A DNA stretch of 37,385 bases from Alphaproteobacteria bacterium (GTDB taxonomy: Bacteria; Pseudomonadota; Alphaproteobacteria; Sphingomonadales; Sphingomonadaceae). The number at the start of each line of letters is the position of its first letter. The first letter of the stretch is position 1. Below, piece after piece: positions 15,107 to 24,006 of this stretch. The translations under genes were made by a program, and so were the position numbers. The notes below the pieces were generated by a model that was not told the origin of the DNA, did not search any database, and saw only the letters and a list, made by a program, of their open reading frames with translations. The DNA lies in assembly GCA_030430365.1 (NCBI GenBank), contig JAUIFP010000026.1:1-37385 (forward strand). The letters run 5' to 3'.

Positions 15107-15739
15107 ATGGATGAAGCGCTTGCCCTGATCGATTACGGCGCCGGCAATCTCCATTCCGTGCACAGCGCGCTGCTGGCAGCGGGGGCGGAACATATTGCCG
15201 TGACGGCCGATCCCGAAATCGTGCGCGGCGCTCGGCGGATCGTGCTGCCCGGCGTCGGCTCTTTCAGGGCCTGTGCGCATGGGCTCAAGGCGATTCCGGG
15301 CCTGGTCGAAGCGATGGAAGCTCGCGTGCTGGAAGACGGCGTGCCGTTCCTGGGCATTTGCGTAGGCATGCAGCTGCTGGCCACGCGCGGATATGAGCAC
15401 GGCGTGACGCGCGGGCTCGGCTGGATTCCCGGTAACGTCTCGCTGATCGAGCGGACCGATCCGGCGATCAAGGTGCCGCATATGGGCTGGAACGATGTGC
15501 TCCATGCGCCGCATCACGACGGCGCGGAACTGATCGAGGAGGGGGAGGCCTATTTCCTCCATTCCTACCACATCGAACCCGATGACGGGCACCATATTGC
15601 GGCGATGACCGATCACGGCGGCGGGCTCGTCGCCGCGGTTGCCCGCGACAATATTCTGGGCGTGCAGTTCCACCCCGAAAAAAGCCAGAAATACGGGCTG
15701 GAACTGTTGGCGCGTTTCCTCGAATGGAATCCGAAATGA
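15107..15739 (+). CDS. hisH: Imidazole glycerol phosphate synthase, glutaminase subunit
   Basis: HisH hydrolyses glutamine and channels ammonia to HisF, which makes imidazole glycerol phosphate and AICAR. The 210-residue class I glutamine amidotransferase has an N-terminal LIDYGAGNLHS and the oxyanion region LPGVGSF. The nucleophile is Cys85 in FLGICVGMQ and the catalytic pair is His189/Glu191 in QFHPEKS. GWN and FLHSYH motifs specific to HisH are also present. The last codons overlap the hisA start (ATGA at 15736-15739), so translation is coupled. Confidence 0.95.
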   Translation: MDEALALIDYGAGNLHSVHSALLAAGAEHIAVTADPEIVRGARRIVLPGVGSFRACAHGLKAIPGLVEAMEARVLEDGVPFLGICVGMQLLATRGYEHGVTRGLGWIPGNVSLIERTDPAIKVPHMGWNDVLHAPHHDGAELIEEGEAYFLHSYHIEPDDGHHIAAMTDHGGGLVAAVARDNILGVQFHPEKSQKYGLELLARFLEWNPK

Positions 15740-16461
15740 TCGTTTTTCCCGCCATCGACCTCAAGGGCGGCCAGGTCGTGCGCCTTGCCGAAGGCGATAT
15801 GGCGCGCGCGACCGTCTATGGAGACGATCCCGCCGCTCAGGCCATGCTGTTTGCCGATGCCGGGGCCGAGCACCTGCATGTCGTCGATCTGGACGGCAGC
15901 TTCGCCGGCCGCGCCGAGAACCGCGAAGCGGTGGAAGCGATTATCGAGCGTTTCCCGGGCTATGTGCAGCTGGGCGGCGGCATCCGTGACGCGGCGGCCG
16001 TGGAAGGCTGGTTCAATCTGGGCGTGGCGCGCGTGGTGATGGGCACTGCGGCGCTGAAGGATCCGCAATTCGTGAAAGACATGGCCCGCGAATGGGAAAA
16101 CGGCATCGTCGTGGCCGTTGACGCGCGCGACGGTATGGTCGCCACCGAAGGCTGGGCCGAAGTCTCGGACGTGCCGGTGGAGGATATGGCCCGCCGGTTC
16201 GAGGATGCGGGCGTCGCCAGCCTGCTATTCACCGATATCGGGCGGGACGGGATGCTGAAGGGCTGCAACGTAACCGCTACCGTGGACCTTGCGCGTGCCG
16301 TGGACATTCCGGTGATCGCCAGCGGCGGCGTAAAGGGACTGGACGATATCCGCATGCTTTCCATCCATGCCGATGAAGGGATCGAAGGCATTATTACGGG
16401 CCGCGCGCTCTATGACGGGCGACTGGACCTAGCCGCAGCGATCCAGATGGCTGGGCGGTAG
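15736..16461 (+). CDS. hisA: Phosphoribosylformimino-AICAR ribotide isomerase
   Basis: HisA catalyses the Amadori rearrangement of ProFAR to PRFAR, the substrate of HisF/HisH. The 241-residue (beta/alpha)8 barrel starts MIVFPAIDLKGG with catalytic Asp8. It has QLGGGIRD, VAVDARDG (second catalytic Asp, about 130), FTDIGRDGMLKGCN and a phosphate-binding IASGGVKGLDDI. The ATG at 15736 overlaps the hisH stop; an earlier in-frame ATG at 15724 lies inside hisH and is not favoured. It is followed after 54 bp by the unknown 120-codon gene. Confidence 0.95.
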   Translation: MIVFPAIDLKGGQVVRLAEGDMARATVYGDDPAAQAMLFADAGAEHLHVVDLDGSFAGRAENREAVEAIIERFPGYVQLGGGIRDAAAVEGWFNLGVARVVMGTAALKDPQFVKDMAREWENGIVVAVDARDGMVATEGWAEVSDVPVEDMARRFEDAGVASLLFTDIGRDGMLKGCNVTATVDLARAVDIPVIASGGVKGLDDIRMLSIHADEGIEGIITGRALYDGRLDLAAAIQMAGR

Positions 16462-16515
16462 TTAACCCGATCGAAGCTTCACGGGGCTAGGGCTGGCGCC
16501 GGAAGGGGCGGTGCA

Positions 16516-16878
16516 ATGCTTCGATGGTTCAAACGCGGTGGCGATCTGGCGGATCGACGGCTCAAGCTGCACGATGTGGAAGCGCATATGCAGGACATGG
16601 CCAGCACCGGCTGGGCAGGAAAGCTCGCGCAAACGATCTATTCCGATGGAACCGGCAAATTCCGCATTCGCGCAGCGCGCCTGAAATTGGGTATGGACCG
16701 CACCGCCAGGCTCTATCTCGAAGACAAGTTGGTGTCCGAGTTCAAGAGCGGCATCAAGCGCCTGGAGTATCGCTGGCGCGGCACGATGACGGCCGAGATG
16801 CCGAAATTCGAAATCGGCAAGAAAGTCCGCCTCGAGGTTGGGCCGCATCGCTTCGAAGGCATAGTCGAGGCCGACTGA
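16516..16878 (+). CDS. Unknown 120-residue protein inside the his operon
   Basis: I do not recognise this family. The protein is basic at the N-terminus ([24 protein letters not shown]). Its C-terminal two-thirds look all-beta: [20 protein letters not shown], then [15 protein letters not shown], then a paired [23 protein letters not shown] ending. That pattern resembles a small beta-sandwich or barrel. There is no signal peptide, membrane helix or cysteine. It lies between hisA (54 bp) and hisF (40 bp) in the same direction, and codon use looks like its neighbours, so it is a resident gene that is probably co-transcribed. A link to histidine metabolism is guilt by position only. Confidence 0.7.
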   Translation: MLRWFKRGGDLADRRLKLHDVEAHMQDMASTGWAGKLAQTIYSDGTGKFRIRAARLKLGMDRTARLYLEDKLVSEFKSGIKRLEYRWRGTMTAEMPKFEIGKKVRLEVGPHRFEGIVEAD

Positions 16879-16918
16879 CCTCTCGTCAAACGCGGCGTTT
16901 TGTTGGATAGGCGCTGGC

Positions 16919-17677
16919 ATGACTGTGCGTATCCGTGTGATTCCCTGCCTGGACGTGGCCGATGGCCGCGTGGTGAAGGGCGTGAACTTCGTCGACCTGA
17001 AGGACGCCGGCGATCCGGTGGAGCAGGCCAAGGCCTATGACCGCGCCGGGGCGGACGAGCTGTGTTTTCTGGACATCTCGGCCAGCCATGAAGGGCGCGG
17101 GACCTTGCTGGATATTGTGCGCCGCACGGCGGAAGTGTGCTTCATGCCGGTCACCGTGGGGGGCGGTGTGCGCAATGTCGAAGACGCGCGCGCTTTGCTG
17201 CTTGCAGGCGCCGACAAGGTCGCGGTCAACTCCGCCGCCGTCGCCCGCCCCGAAGTGGTCAACGAGATTGCGGAGAAGATGGGCAGCCAATGCGTCGTCG
17301 CCTCCGTGGATGCCAGATGGACTCATGATCACTGGGAAATCTTCACCCATGGCGGTCGCCGCGCGACCGGCATCGACGCGGTCGAGCATGCCGTGCGCCT
17401 GGCAGAACTGGGCGCGGGCGAATTGCTGGTCACCTCCATGGACGGGGACGGCACCAAGAAAGGCTATGACCTCAAGCTGACGCGCACCATCGCCGATGCG
17501 GTTTCGATCCCGGTGATTGCCAGCGGCGGCGTCGGCACGCTCGATCATCTGGTCGAAGGTGTGACGGAAGGCCATGCCAGTGCGGTTCTGGCTGCATCGA
17601 TCTTCCATTTCGGAACCTATGCCATTTCCGATGCGCATGCCGCGCTGCGTGAGGCGGGCCTGCCTGCACGAAGCTGA
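16919..17677 (+). CDS. hisF: Imidazole glycerol phosphate synthase, cyclase subunit
   Basis: HisF forms the synthase with HisH, condensing PRFAR with ammonia to give imidazole glycerol phosphate and AICAR. The 252-residue (beta/alpha)8 barrel begins [21 protein letters not shown] with catalytic Asp12 (Asp11 in better known homologues) and has the second catalytic Asp131 in VASVDARW. Phosphate-binding loops VTVGGGVRN and IASGGVG are intact. The ATG start follows a short gap after the unknown gene. It is followed by hisE after a 66-bp spacer to the preferred hisE start. Confidence 0.95.
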   Translation: MTVRIRVIPCLDVADGRVVKGVNFVDLKDAGDPVEQAKAYDRAGADELCFLDISASHEGRGTLLDIVRRTAEVCFMPVTVGGGVRNVEDARALLLAGADKVAVNSAAVARPEVVNEIAEKMGSQCVVASVDARWTHDHWEIFTHGGRRATGIDAVEHAVRLAELGAGELLVTSMDGDGTKKGYDLKLTRTIADAVSIPVIASGGVGTLDHLVEGVTEGHASAVLAASIFHFGTYAISDAHAALREAGLPARS

Positions 17678-17743
17678 TCGCGGCGCAGGGTGTGGAGCGC
17701 TCCCCGCTTGACCGGGGCGCGCCGCCTGTTCATGGCTGCGCGC

Positions 17744-18070
17744 ATGGATACGCCTTCCGACAGCCTGGCCCGTCTGGAACAGACGATCGCAGCCCGCCTC
17801 GGCGCTTCGCCGGAAGAAAGCTATGTCGCGCAATTGCATGCGCGCGGGCTGCCTGTGATCGCGCGCAAGCTGGGCGAGGAGGCGACCGAGGCCGTTGTCG
17901 CCGCGCTGGCAGGCGACAAGGAAGAGCTGGTGGGCGAGGCGGCCGATGTGCTGTTCCACCTGCTGGTTCTGCTGGGGGAGAAGCAGATTCCCCTGGCCGA
18001 TGTGCTGGCGGAGCTGGACCGGCGCGAAGGCACGTCCGGCCTTGCGGAAAAGGCAGCGAGGAACACATGA
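17744..18070 (+). CDS. hisE: Phosphoribosyl-ATP pyrophosphohydrolase
   Basis: HisE removes pyrophosphate from phosphoribosyl-ATP, the second step of histidine synthesis. The roughly 108-residue all-alpha protein has the MazG-like metal-binding motif: ARKLGEEATEAVVAAL then EAADVLFHLLVLL. Two ATGs compete (17732 and 17744) and neither has a good ribosome-binding site. The second is preferred since it gives MDTPSDSLARLE, like other HisE N-termini. The stop overlaps the start of the HIT gene (ATGA at 18067-18070), implying coupled translation. The fused HisI domain seen in enterobacteria is absent, and hisI is not in this window. Confidence 0.9.
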   Translation: MDTPSDSLARLEQTIAARLGASPEESYVAQLHARGLPVIARKLGEEATEAVVAALAGDKEELVGEAADVLFHLLVLLGEKQIPLADVLAELDRREGTSGLAEKAARNT

Positions 18071-18447
18071 ACGCCGTCGATCCCACACAGCCCTATGACG
18101 ATCAGAACATCTTCGCGAAGATCCTGCGCGGGGAATTGCCCTGCGAAAAGGTCTATGAAGACGAATGGGCGCTGGCCTTCCACGATATCGGCCCGCAGGC
18201 GCCGATCCATATTCTGGTGATCCCCAAGGGCCCCTATGTCAGCCTGGACGATTTCACCGCCAAGGCGAGCGACGAGGAAATTGCCGGTTTCTGTCGCGCA
18301 GTCGGGCGGGTTGCGCGCGACCAGGGGCTGGTGGAGCCCGGCAACCGCTCGATCGCGAATACCGGCCCCGATGCGGGCCAGATCGTCGCGCATTTTCATG
18401 TCCATATCTGCGGCGGAAGGCCACTGGGGCGGATGATCCCGGAGTAG
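18067..18447 (+). CDS. HIT family nucleotide hydrolase (Hint type)
   Basis: The product is a 126-residue histidine-triad protein. The triad HFHVHICGG lies near residues 108-116, preceded by NIFAKILRGELPCEKVYED and IHILVIPKGPYVS, all hallmarks of the Hint branch. These enzymes cleave purine nucleoside phosphoramidates and AMP-lysine-type adducts. The start codon overlaps the hisE stop. A HIT gene after hisE is a recurrent arrangement in alphaproteobacteria, though its relevance to histidine synthesis is unproven. The operon appears to end here; the 108-bp gap before ybgC has no clear terminator but repeats the short string GACTCGC. Confidence 0.9.
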   Translation: MNAVDPTQPYDDQNIFAKILRGELPCEKVYEDEWALAFHDIGPQAPIHILVIPKGPYVSLDDFTAKASDEEIAGFCRAVGRVARDQGLVEPGNRSIANTGPDAGQIVAHFHVHICGGRPLGRMIPE

Positions 18448-18555
18448 TTCGACTCGCTTTGTCGCTGCTGTGATTCGTTTCGCCGCAAGCGCGGTGGTGC
18501 CGAGTAGCCCCTGCTTGCCGAGCGACTCGCCGAACGACTAAAAGCTCGCGCAGGA

Positions 18556-19041
18556 ATGAAGCAGCTACCCGAACCGCATTCCGGCCAATTCGACGGGCCG
18601 CGGCATCTCTTTGCGGTGCGGGTTTACTATGAGGATACGGACCTGTCGGGCATCGTCTATCACGCCAACTACCTTCGCTGGTTTGAGCGCGCCCGCTCCG
18701 ACATGTTGCGCCTGTTGGGGATAGACCAGCGTTCCGCGCAGGAAAGCGGCGAAGGCGTCTATTCGGTTGCCGACCTGAAGATCCGCTATCGCGCGCCTGC
18801 ACGTCTCGACGATGACGTTCTGGTCGAAAGTTCCGCTCTCCATCTCGGCGCTGCCAGCGTGACCTTGCGTCAATGCGCCTTCCGCATGGAACGCGGGCAA
18901 GCATCCGAATTGCTGGCCGAGGCGGATGTCCGCATTGGCTTTATTTCACCCGATGGCCGTCCGCGCCGCCAGCCGGCGGCCTGGCGCGATGCTTTCGCGT
19001 CACACCTTCCCGCACAAGAACCAGAGATGCCAAACGCATGA
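18556..19041 (+). CDS. ybgC: Acyl-CoA thioesterase YbgC of the Tol-Pal operon
   Basis: This 161-residue single hot-dog-fold thioesterase is of the 4HBT family. The motif YYEDTDLSGIVYHANYLRWFERAR contains catalytic Asp29 and the conserved YH. It hydrolyses short acyl-CoA or acyl-ACP in the cytoplasm, and its role in envelope maintenance is poorly understood. The gene is first in the tol-pal operon, as in many proteobacteria. Its stop codon overlaps the tolQ start (ATGA at 19038-19041). AGGA lies directly before ATG 18556, which is closer than ideal, so a slightly different start cannot be excluded. Confidence 0.9.
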   Translation: MKQLPEPHSGQFDGPRHLFAVRVYYEDTDLSGIVYHANYLRWFERARSDMLRLLGIDQRSAQESGEGVYSVADLKIRYRAPARLDDDVLVESSALHLGAASVTLRQCAFRMERGQASELLAEADVRIGFISPDGRPRRQPAAWRDAFASHLPAQEPEMPNA

Positions 19042-19738
19042 ACGATCTCGCCTTCCTTGCCGTCGCCGGCGCGCCGGACCGGCTCAATCCGATTCAGCTA
19101 TTCCTCGATGCCGATATCGTGGTGCAAGTCGTGATGGCCGGGCTTCTGCTGGCCAGTGTCTGGGTTTGGATGATCATCGTGTCCTTCAAGATGAGGATCG
19201 GCCGCCTGCGCCGCAGCTCAGCCGAATTCGAAGAGGACTTCTGGGAGCGCGAAAATCCCGAGGCGATCCTGAGCGAGCGCCGCAGGCAGAAGGTTCCGGC
19301 CGCCGAAGTGGCAGTGGCCGGGCTTGGCGAATTCCGCAGGTCGACCCAGCAAAAGGGCTTCGACCAGGACGGTGCGCGCCAGCGGATCGCCGGTGCCATG
19401 GATGCGCAAGTGGCGGTCGAGGCCGATGAGCTGGCCGAGAGGCTGAATTTCCTGGCCACGACCGGCGCCGTTGCGCCCTTTGTGGGCCTGTTCGGCACCG
19501 TCTGGGGCATCATGAACAGCTTCTTCCAGATCGGCGCGCAGCAGAACAGCTCGCTCGCAGTGGTCGCTCCGGGCATTTCCGAAGCGCTGTTCGCAACCGC
19601 TATCGGCCTGTTCGCTGCGATCCCCGCCGTGATCGCCTATAACCGCTACAGCCATCAGGTGAACGCTCTGGAAGCGCGGCTGCAGCGCTTTGCCGACCGC
19701 TATCATGCGCGCCTGAGCAGAGAGCTGGAGCGCGTCTG

Positions 19739-19739
<1 letters not shown>
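19038..19739 (+). CDS. tolQ: TolQ, inner-membrane Tol-Pal motor subunit
   Basis: TolQ forms with TolR a proton-driven motor of the ExbB/MotA family that energises TolA for outer-membrane constriction at division. The 233-residue protein has a first membrane helix (about 26-48, VVQVVMAGLLLASVWVWMIIV) and a charged cytoplasmic loop (about 50-140). Two more helices follow: LNFLATTGAVAPFVGLFGTVWGIM (about 137-160) and ISEALFATAIGLFAAIPAVIAYN (about 178-200). The conserved GLFGTVWGI and ATAIGLFAAIPA motifs are intact. It overlaps ybgC upstream and tolR by one base downstream. Confidence 0.94.
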
Positions 19740-20188
<449 letters not shown>

Positions 20189-20192
20189 CTCC

Positions 20193-20966
20193 ATGCTGAT
20201 GCAATTCGCTCATCTCAGGAAGGAAGAACGCTTCGGCCTTGCGGTGGCAGCGGGCCTGCATGTCGCGATCCTGCTTGCTTTGGCGATCAATGCGGCGCGC
20301 AGCCCCGCGGACGTCCCGGTTCCCGAGCGGATGGTGGTGAGCCTGGCGGACGAAATTTCGCTGACTTCGACTGCGCCCGATCCTTCGACCGAAACCCAGG
20401 CCGCAATCGCCCAGACACTGTCGGAAGATCCGGCACCGGCACCCGACCCGCAGGAGCAGGTGGCCGAACAGCAGCCCCGCGTGCCTGCACCGCAGGCGCG
20501 CCCCACGGTCGCGCTCGAACCGCAGCCCACGCAGCCACCGCAGACCCAGAGAAGCGGCGGCGGCAGCCGCATCGGCGATAACTTCCTGCAGGGCAGCAGC
20601 AGCGGGGATCGCAGCGAATCCCGCGGCTCGCCGGCGGCCGAATTCGGTCCTTCGGAGCAGGCATCACTCGTCAGCGCCATTTCACGGCAGCTCCGCCCGC
20701 ACTGGAACGCACCGCAGGGCGTCGATGCGGAAAAGCTGGTGACTCTGCTCGATTGGGATATGAATAAAGACGGCAGCCTTGCCGGGCGCCCCCGCCTGAG
20801 GGGGCAGGACGGCATCACCGATGCCAACCGCCCGCAGGCGTCCCGGCATGCCGAACTGGCGATCCGCGCCGTTCAGCTGGCCGCTCCATTTGACTTGCCC
20901 AGCGAATATTACGATCAATGGAAGCGCATCAGGAAATGGCGTTTCGATAGGAATTCGTCCCGATGA
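20193..20966 (+). CDS. tolA: TolA-like energy-transducing protein (short form)
   Basis: This 257-residue protein occupies the tolA position between tolR and tolB. It has an N-terminal membrane helix (about 16-34, GLAVAAGLHVAILLALAINA). A long Pro/Gln/Ala-rich disordered linker follows (about 60-150), and then a C-terminal globular domain (about 155-250, SLVSAISRQLRPHWNAPQG onward). TolA spans the periplasm and links the TolQR motor to TolB/Pal. E. coli TolA is about 420 residues with a long helical domain II; here that is replaced by a shorter Pro-rich stretch, as in other sphingomonads. ATG 20193 and ATG 20199 are both possible. The stop overlaps the tolB start. Confidence 0.85.
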   Translation: MLMQFAHLRKEERFGLAVAAGLHVAILLALAINAARSPADVPVPERMVVSLADEISLTSTAPDPSTETQAAIAQTLSEDPAPAPDPQEQVAEQQPRVPAPQARPTVALEPQPTQPPQTQRSGGGSRIGDNFLQGSSSGDRSESRGSPAAEFGPSEQASLVSAISRQLRPHWNAPQGVDAEKLVTLLDWDMNKDGSLAGRPRLRGQDGITDANRPQASRHAELAIRAVQLAAPFDLPSEYYDQWKRIRKWRFDRNSSR

Positions 20967-22360
20967 AACAGTTTATTGCCTTTTTTGCCCTCTTCCTTGC
21001 GCCCGTTCCGGCTCTGGCGCAGCAAGAGGCAGCCGCGCCGCCGCCGGCGGCGGATGCCGGCATTGTTCTGCCGCCTGAAGATGACGATGAAGGCGGGCTG
21101 ACCGGCTCCGTCACGGATGAAAGCGCGTGGCAGGATCTCGGCATTGCCATTCCTGCCTTTGCTACCAACGCCAATGTCGCAACCCCGGCCAATGCCCAGG
21201 GCACCTATGAGCTGGGACGTGAACTGGCGCGCGTGATCACTTCGGATCTCAGGAATAACGGGCTGTTCCGTCCCGTCGGGCCGGACGCGCTGCCGCGCCC
21301 CGAATTCGCTCAGATCAATTCGCCCAGCTGGCCCACATGGCGGGCGCGCAGCGCCGAAATGCTGGTGCATGGCTATGTCCAGGCCGGGGCGGACGGGCGG
21401 CTCACCGTGGGCTGCTATCTCTACGACATTCAGCTTCAGGAACAGCTGGAGCGTGAAGGATGGGTTGTAGAGCCGGAGGATTGGCGCCGCGCGGCCCACA
21501 AATGCTCGGATCTCATCTATTCGCGGCTTTCAGGCGAAAGCCCGTTCTTCGATAGCAAGATTGCCTATATCGCGGAATCCGGGCCCAAAGATGCCCGCAT
21601 CAAGCGGCTGGCGATTATGGATTCCGATGGCGCGAACCACCGTTTCATCACCAATGGCCGCTCGACCGCGCTGACGCCGCGCTATTCCCCGGATTACAAG
21701 TCGCTGGTCTATCTCAGCTATATCAACGGAAACCCGCGGATTTACGTCTACGATATCGGCACGGGGCAGCAGCGTCTGGTAACGCAGAGCAATAATCCCA
21801 CCTTTTCCCCGCGCTGGTCCCCCGATGGCAGGTCGATCCTCTATTCCATGGCCGTGGGCGGGAACACGGACATTTACCGCGTCTCCGCCAATGGCGGGCA
21901 GAGCACGCGGCTGACGAACAGCCCCGGCTTGGATGTCGGCGGCTCCTATTCGCCCGATGGCAGCAGGATCGTGTTCGAAAGCGACCGTTCGGGCGCTCAG
22001 CAATGCTATGTGATGGATGCCGACGGTTCAAATCAGCGGCGGATCAGCTTCTTCGGCGGCCGCTGCGCCACGCCCGAATGGAGCCCGCGCGGCGATCAGA
22101 TCGCTTTCACGCACGTTGTCGGGGATCTGCGTGTCGCCGTCATGAGCCCTTCGGGCCGCAATATGCGGCATCTCACCGATGGCTGGCAGGATGAAGCGCC
22201 CACCTGGGCACCCAACGGCCGAATCATCCAGTTTTTCCGCACCGCGCGCAATTCCGGCGACGCTTCCTTGTGGCAGGTGGACCTCACCGGCCGCAATGAA
22301 CGGCGCCTACCGACGCCGATTGGTGCGTCCGATCCTTCTTGGGGACCCGTTTTACCCTAA
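20963..22360 (+). CDS. tolB: TolB periplasmic beta-propeller protein
   Basis: TolB is the soluble periplasmic component that binds Pal and connects the outer membrane to TolA. The 465-residue precursor has a signal peptide of about 19 residues (ending PALA). An N-terminal alpha/beta domain follows (about 60-190). Next comes a C-terminal propeller (about 190-460) with recurring WD40-like PD40 motifs: TPRYSPDYKSLVYLSY, SPRWSPDGRSILYSM, GGSYSPDGSRIVFES and TPEWSPRGDQIAFTH. It starts within the tolA stop codon (ATGA). About 75 bp separate it from pal. Confidence 0.95.
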   Translation: MKQFIAFFALFLAPVPALAQQEAAAPPPAADAGIVLPPEDDDEGGLTGSVTDESAWQDLGIAIPAFATNANVATPANAQGTYELGRELARVITSDLRNNGLFRPVGPDALPRPEFAQINSPSWPTWRARSAEMLVHGYVQAGADGRLTVGCYLYDIQLQEQLEREGWVVEPEDWRRAAHKCSDLIYSRLSGESPFFDSKIAYIAESGPKDARIKRLAIMDSDGANHRFITNGRSTALTPRYSPDYKSLVYLSYINGNPRIYVYDIGTGQQRLVTQSNNPTFSPRWSPDGRSILYSMAVGGNTDIYRVSANGGQSTRLTNSPGLDVGGSYSPDGSRIVFESDRSGAQQCYVMDADGSNQRRISFFGGRCATPEWSPRGDQIAFTHVVGDLRVAVMSPSGRNMRHLTDGWQDEAPTWAPNGRIIQFFRTARNSGDASLWQVDLTGRNERRLPTPIGASDPSWGPVLP

Positions 22361-22434
22361 GAGTGTTACGTTAACAGTTGACCGGCCATACGCCGTACAG
22401 CATTTCCAAGGACCTGTTTGATAAGGAGAGTAAG

Positions 22435-22950
22435 ATGCGATTCCCGATTACTGCCATGACTGCGGCCAGCGCTCTCGCACTTGCCGCCTGTTCCAGTTCA
22501 CCGCCAGAGCAGCTTCCGCCGCAGCCGGCGCCCGTTCAGGAAACCCCCGCACCTGCTCCGACACCTACGCCCACGGGGCCGGTCCCGGGCACCAATGCAC
22601 ACTTCATGTCCCAGATGCAGGGCCGCAATGTCGTCTATTTCGATACCGACAAGTTCGATATCGATGCCGACGATGCTGCTTCGCTGCAGGCACAGGCCGA
22701 GTGGCTGATGCGTTTCCCGGACTCGCAGGCAACGATTGAGGGGCATTGCGACGAACGCGGCACGCGCGATTACAACCTTGCCCTGGGTGAACGCCGCGCC
22801 AATGCGGCCAAGAACTACCTGGTCGGCCTGGGCGTCGATGCGGGCCGTTTGAGCACGGTCAGCTATGGCAAGGAACGTCCAGTGGCTCTGGGCTCGGACG
22901 AAGCGTCATGGGCGCGTAACCGCCGCGCAGCCACGATCGTTATCGATTGA
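22435..22950 (+). CDS. pal: Peptidoglycan-associated lipoprotein Pal
   Basis: This 171-residue outer-membrane lipoprotein anchors the envelope to peptidoglycan. It has a signal peptide with lipobox LAAC (Cys19) and a Pro-rich spacer (about 22-52). The OmpA-like domain (about 60-171) carries VVYFDTDKFDID, the peptidoglycan-binding IEGHCDERGTRDYNLALGERRA and YGKERPV. AAGGAG stands 8 nt before the ATG at 22435, so this start is secure. It closes the Tol-Pal operon, with a strong hairpin just downstream. Confidence 0.95.
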   Translation: MRFPITAMTAASALALAACSSSPPEQLPPQPAPVQETPAPAPTPTPTGPVPGTNAHFMSQMQGRNVVYFDTDKFDIDADDAASLQAQAEWLMRFPDSQATIEGHCDERGTRDYNLALGERRANAAKNYLVGLGVDAGRLSTVSYGKERPVALGSDEASWARNRRAATIVID

Positions 22951-22959
22951 TGTGCATCT

Positions 22960-22986
22960 GCTGACGGCGGCTATGCTGCCGTCAGC
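22960..22986. terminator. Hairpin after pal, shared with the convergent small gene
   Basis: GCTGACGGC (22960-22968) and GCCGTCAGC (22978-22986) form a perfect 9-bp stem with a 9-nt loop, 10 bp after the pal stop and 12 bp beyond the stop of the convergent small gene. No long T-run follows. Likely a bidirectional terminator. Confidence 0.6.
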
Positions 22987-22997
22987 GGGTAGCCAGT

Positions 22998-23192
22998 TTA
23001 GTCGATGATAGCGGGGAGACCCGAGAGCTTCGGCAGATATTCGGGCGTCTCGATCTTGATCGGGGCGCCCGAAATGTTTTGATCGCCGGGCGAGGCGGCC
23101 AGATGCGAAGATTCGCCTGCAGTCGCGAACAGCGCGAAAGCGGACATCGCAAACACCGAAAATGCGGCGGATATGGCCAGTTGCCTGCTCAT
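22998..23192 (-). CDS. Small exported protein, unknown function
   Basis: This 64-residue protein has a clear N-terminal signal sequence (MSRQLAISAAFSVFAMSAFALFATAG, cut near residue 26). The short mature part is Pro-rich and acidic (PIKIETPEYLPKLSGLPAIID). I do not recognise a family. GAGGAGAAG lies upstream of the ATG at 23192, although the spacing (about 14-18 nt) is longer than usual. The gene is convergent with pal, with a hairpin between. The compact exported design and absence of antisense coding support a real gene, but at this size a false call is possible. Confidence 0.5.
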   Translation of the reverse strand: MSRQLAISAAFSVFAMSAFALFATAGESSHLAASPGDQNISGAPIKIETPEYLPKLSGLPAIID

Positions 23193-23359
23193 GATACGTA
23201 CTTCTGCTTCTCCTCAGGCAGGGCATGTAGTGTGCATCTGCGATATTGCAATGCAGCATAGGGAAAAATCGGCAGATCGGCAGCGCAGGCCCGATCCACC
23301 CTTTGCACGAGGCGGACGGGTGCTTATGAAACAGTTCATATGGCATTCCCGATGAAGAA

Positions 23360-23905
23360 ATGGCGGCGCGCATGAGCCGCGGCAGACGATCGCTCGACTG
23401 GGGATTCCCGCGCTGGCGCGGCTATGGCGCTGGGCGTGAGACCACGACAGTGCGGATTTGCGACCGGCATGGCTGCGATGAGCCCGGAAATTGCCCTGCG
23501 CCCAAATCGCCCAACAATCCGGAGCGCTGGTATTTCTGCGAGAAGCATGCCGCCGAATACAATTCCAAGTGGGACTATTTCGCGGGGCTCGACGAAGAAG
23601 AAGCCAAGGAGCGTGCCAAGAATGAGCGGCGCGACAATTCCGGCTATTCCGAAGCATCGCATTATGGCTGGTCCGGCTCGGGTGACGGCAGCCGCAGCGC
23701 CGACGAGATGCGCGCGCTCGAAGTGCTGGGGCTGGAACCCGATGCCGATCACGAGGCCGTGAAGAAGGCCTGGCGCGCCAAGGCCAAGGAAGTGCATCCC
23801 GATGTCCGCCCCGATGACGAAGACGCCGCCAAGGCGTTCCAGGCGTTCCAGGTGGCCTATGAAGTGCTGCGCCAGGCGGAAGAACGCCGCGTCTGGAAGG
23901 GCTGA
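23360..23905 (+). CDS. J-domain protein with N-terminal Cys/His cluster
   Basis: The 181-residue protein has two parts. Residues 34-63 contain a cluster CxxHxxC (34, 37, 40), Cys45 and CEKH (60-63) that could bind zinc. Residues about 115-175 form a J domain with helices around ALEVLGLEPDADHEAVKKAW and the HPD motif (146-148, VHPDVRP), which stimulates DnaK-type ATPases. The middle (about 70-112) is charged then Gly/Ser-rich. A small alphaproteobacterial J-protein group with this layout exists as I recall; no client or partner is known. Starts at 23360 and 23372 are both possible and neither has a good ribosome-binding site. Neighbouring genes give no clue. Confidence 0.75.
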   Translation: MAARMSRGRRSLDWGFPRWRGYGAGRETTTVRICDRHGCDEPGNCPAPKSPNNPERWYFCEKHAAEYNSKWDYFAGLDEEEAKERAKNERRDNSGYSEASHYGWSGSGDGSRSADEMRALEVLGLEPDADHEAVKKAWRAKAKEVHPDVRPDDEDAAKAFQAFQVAYEVLRQAEERRVWKG

Positions 23906-24006
23906 ACCAGCGCCCTCAAGAAATTTATCGTGATAATAGAATTCCCAAAATGTCTGCAGCTTGTTAGCTAGCCGGATTGGCGATCGGCCAGTTGGGAGAG
24001 TTTGCG

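Noticed and set aside
16886-18088. 400-codon frame antisense to hisF and hisE
   Set aside because: hisF and hisE are certain; the antisense product has no motif and no ribosome-binding site.
18448-18555. Short repeated GACTCGC strings as a regulatory repeat
   Set aside because: Two 7-bp matches in a GC-rich gap are not enough to claim a site.
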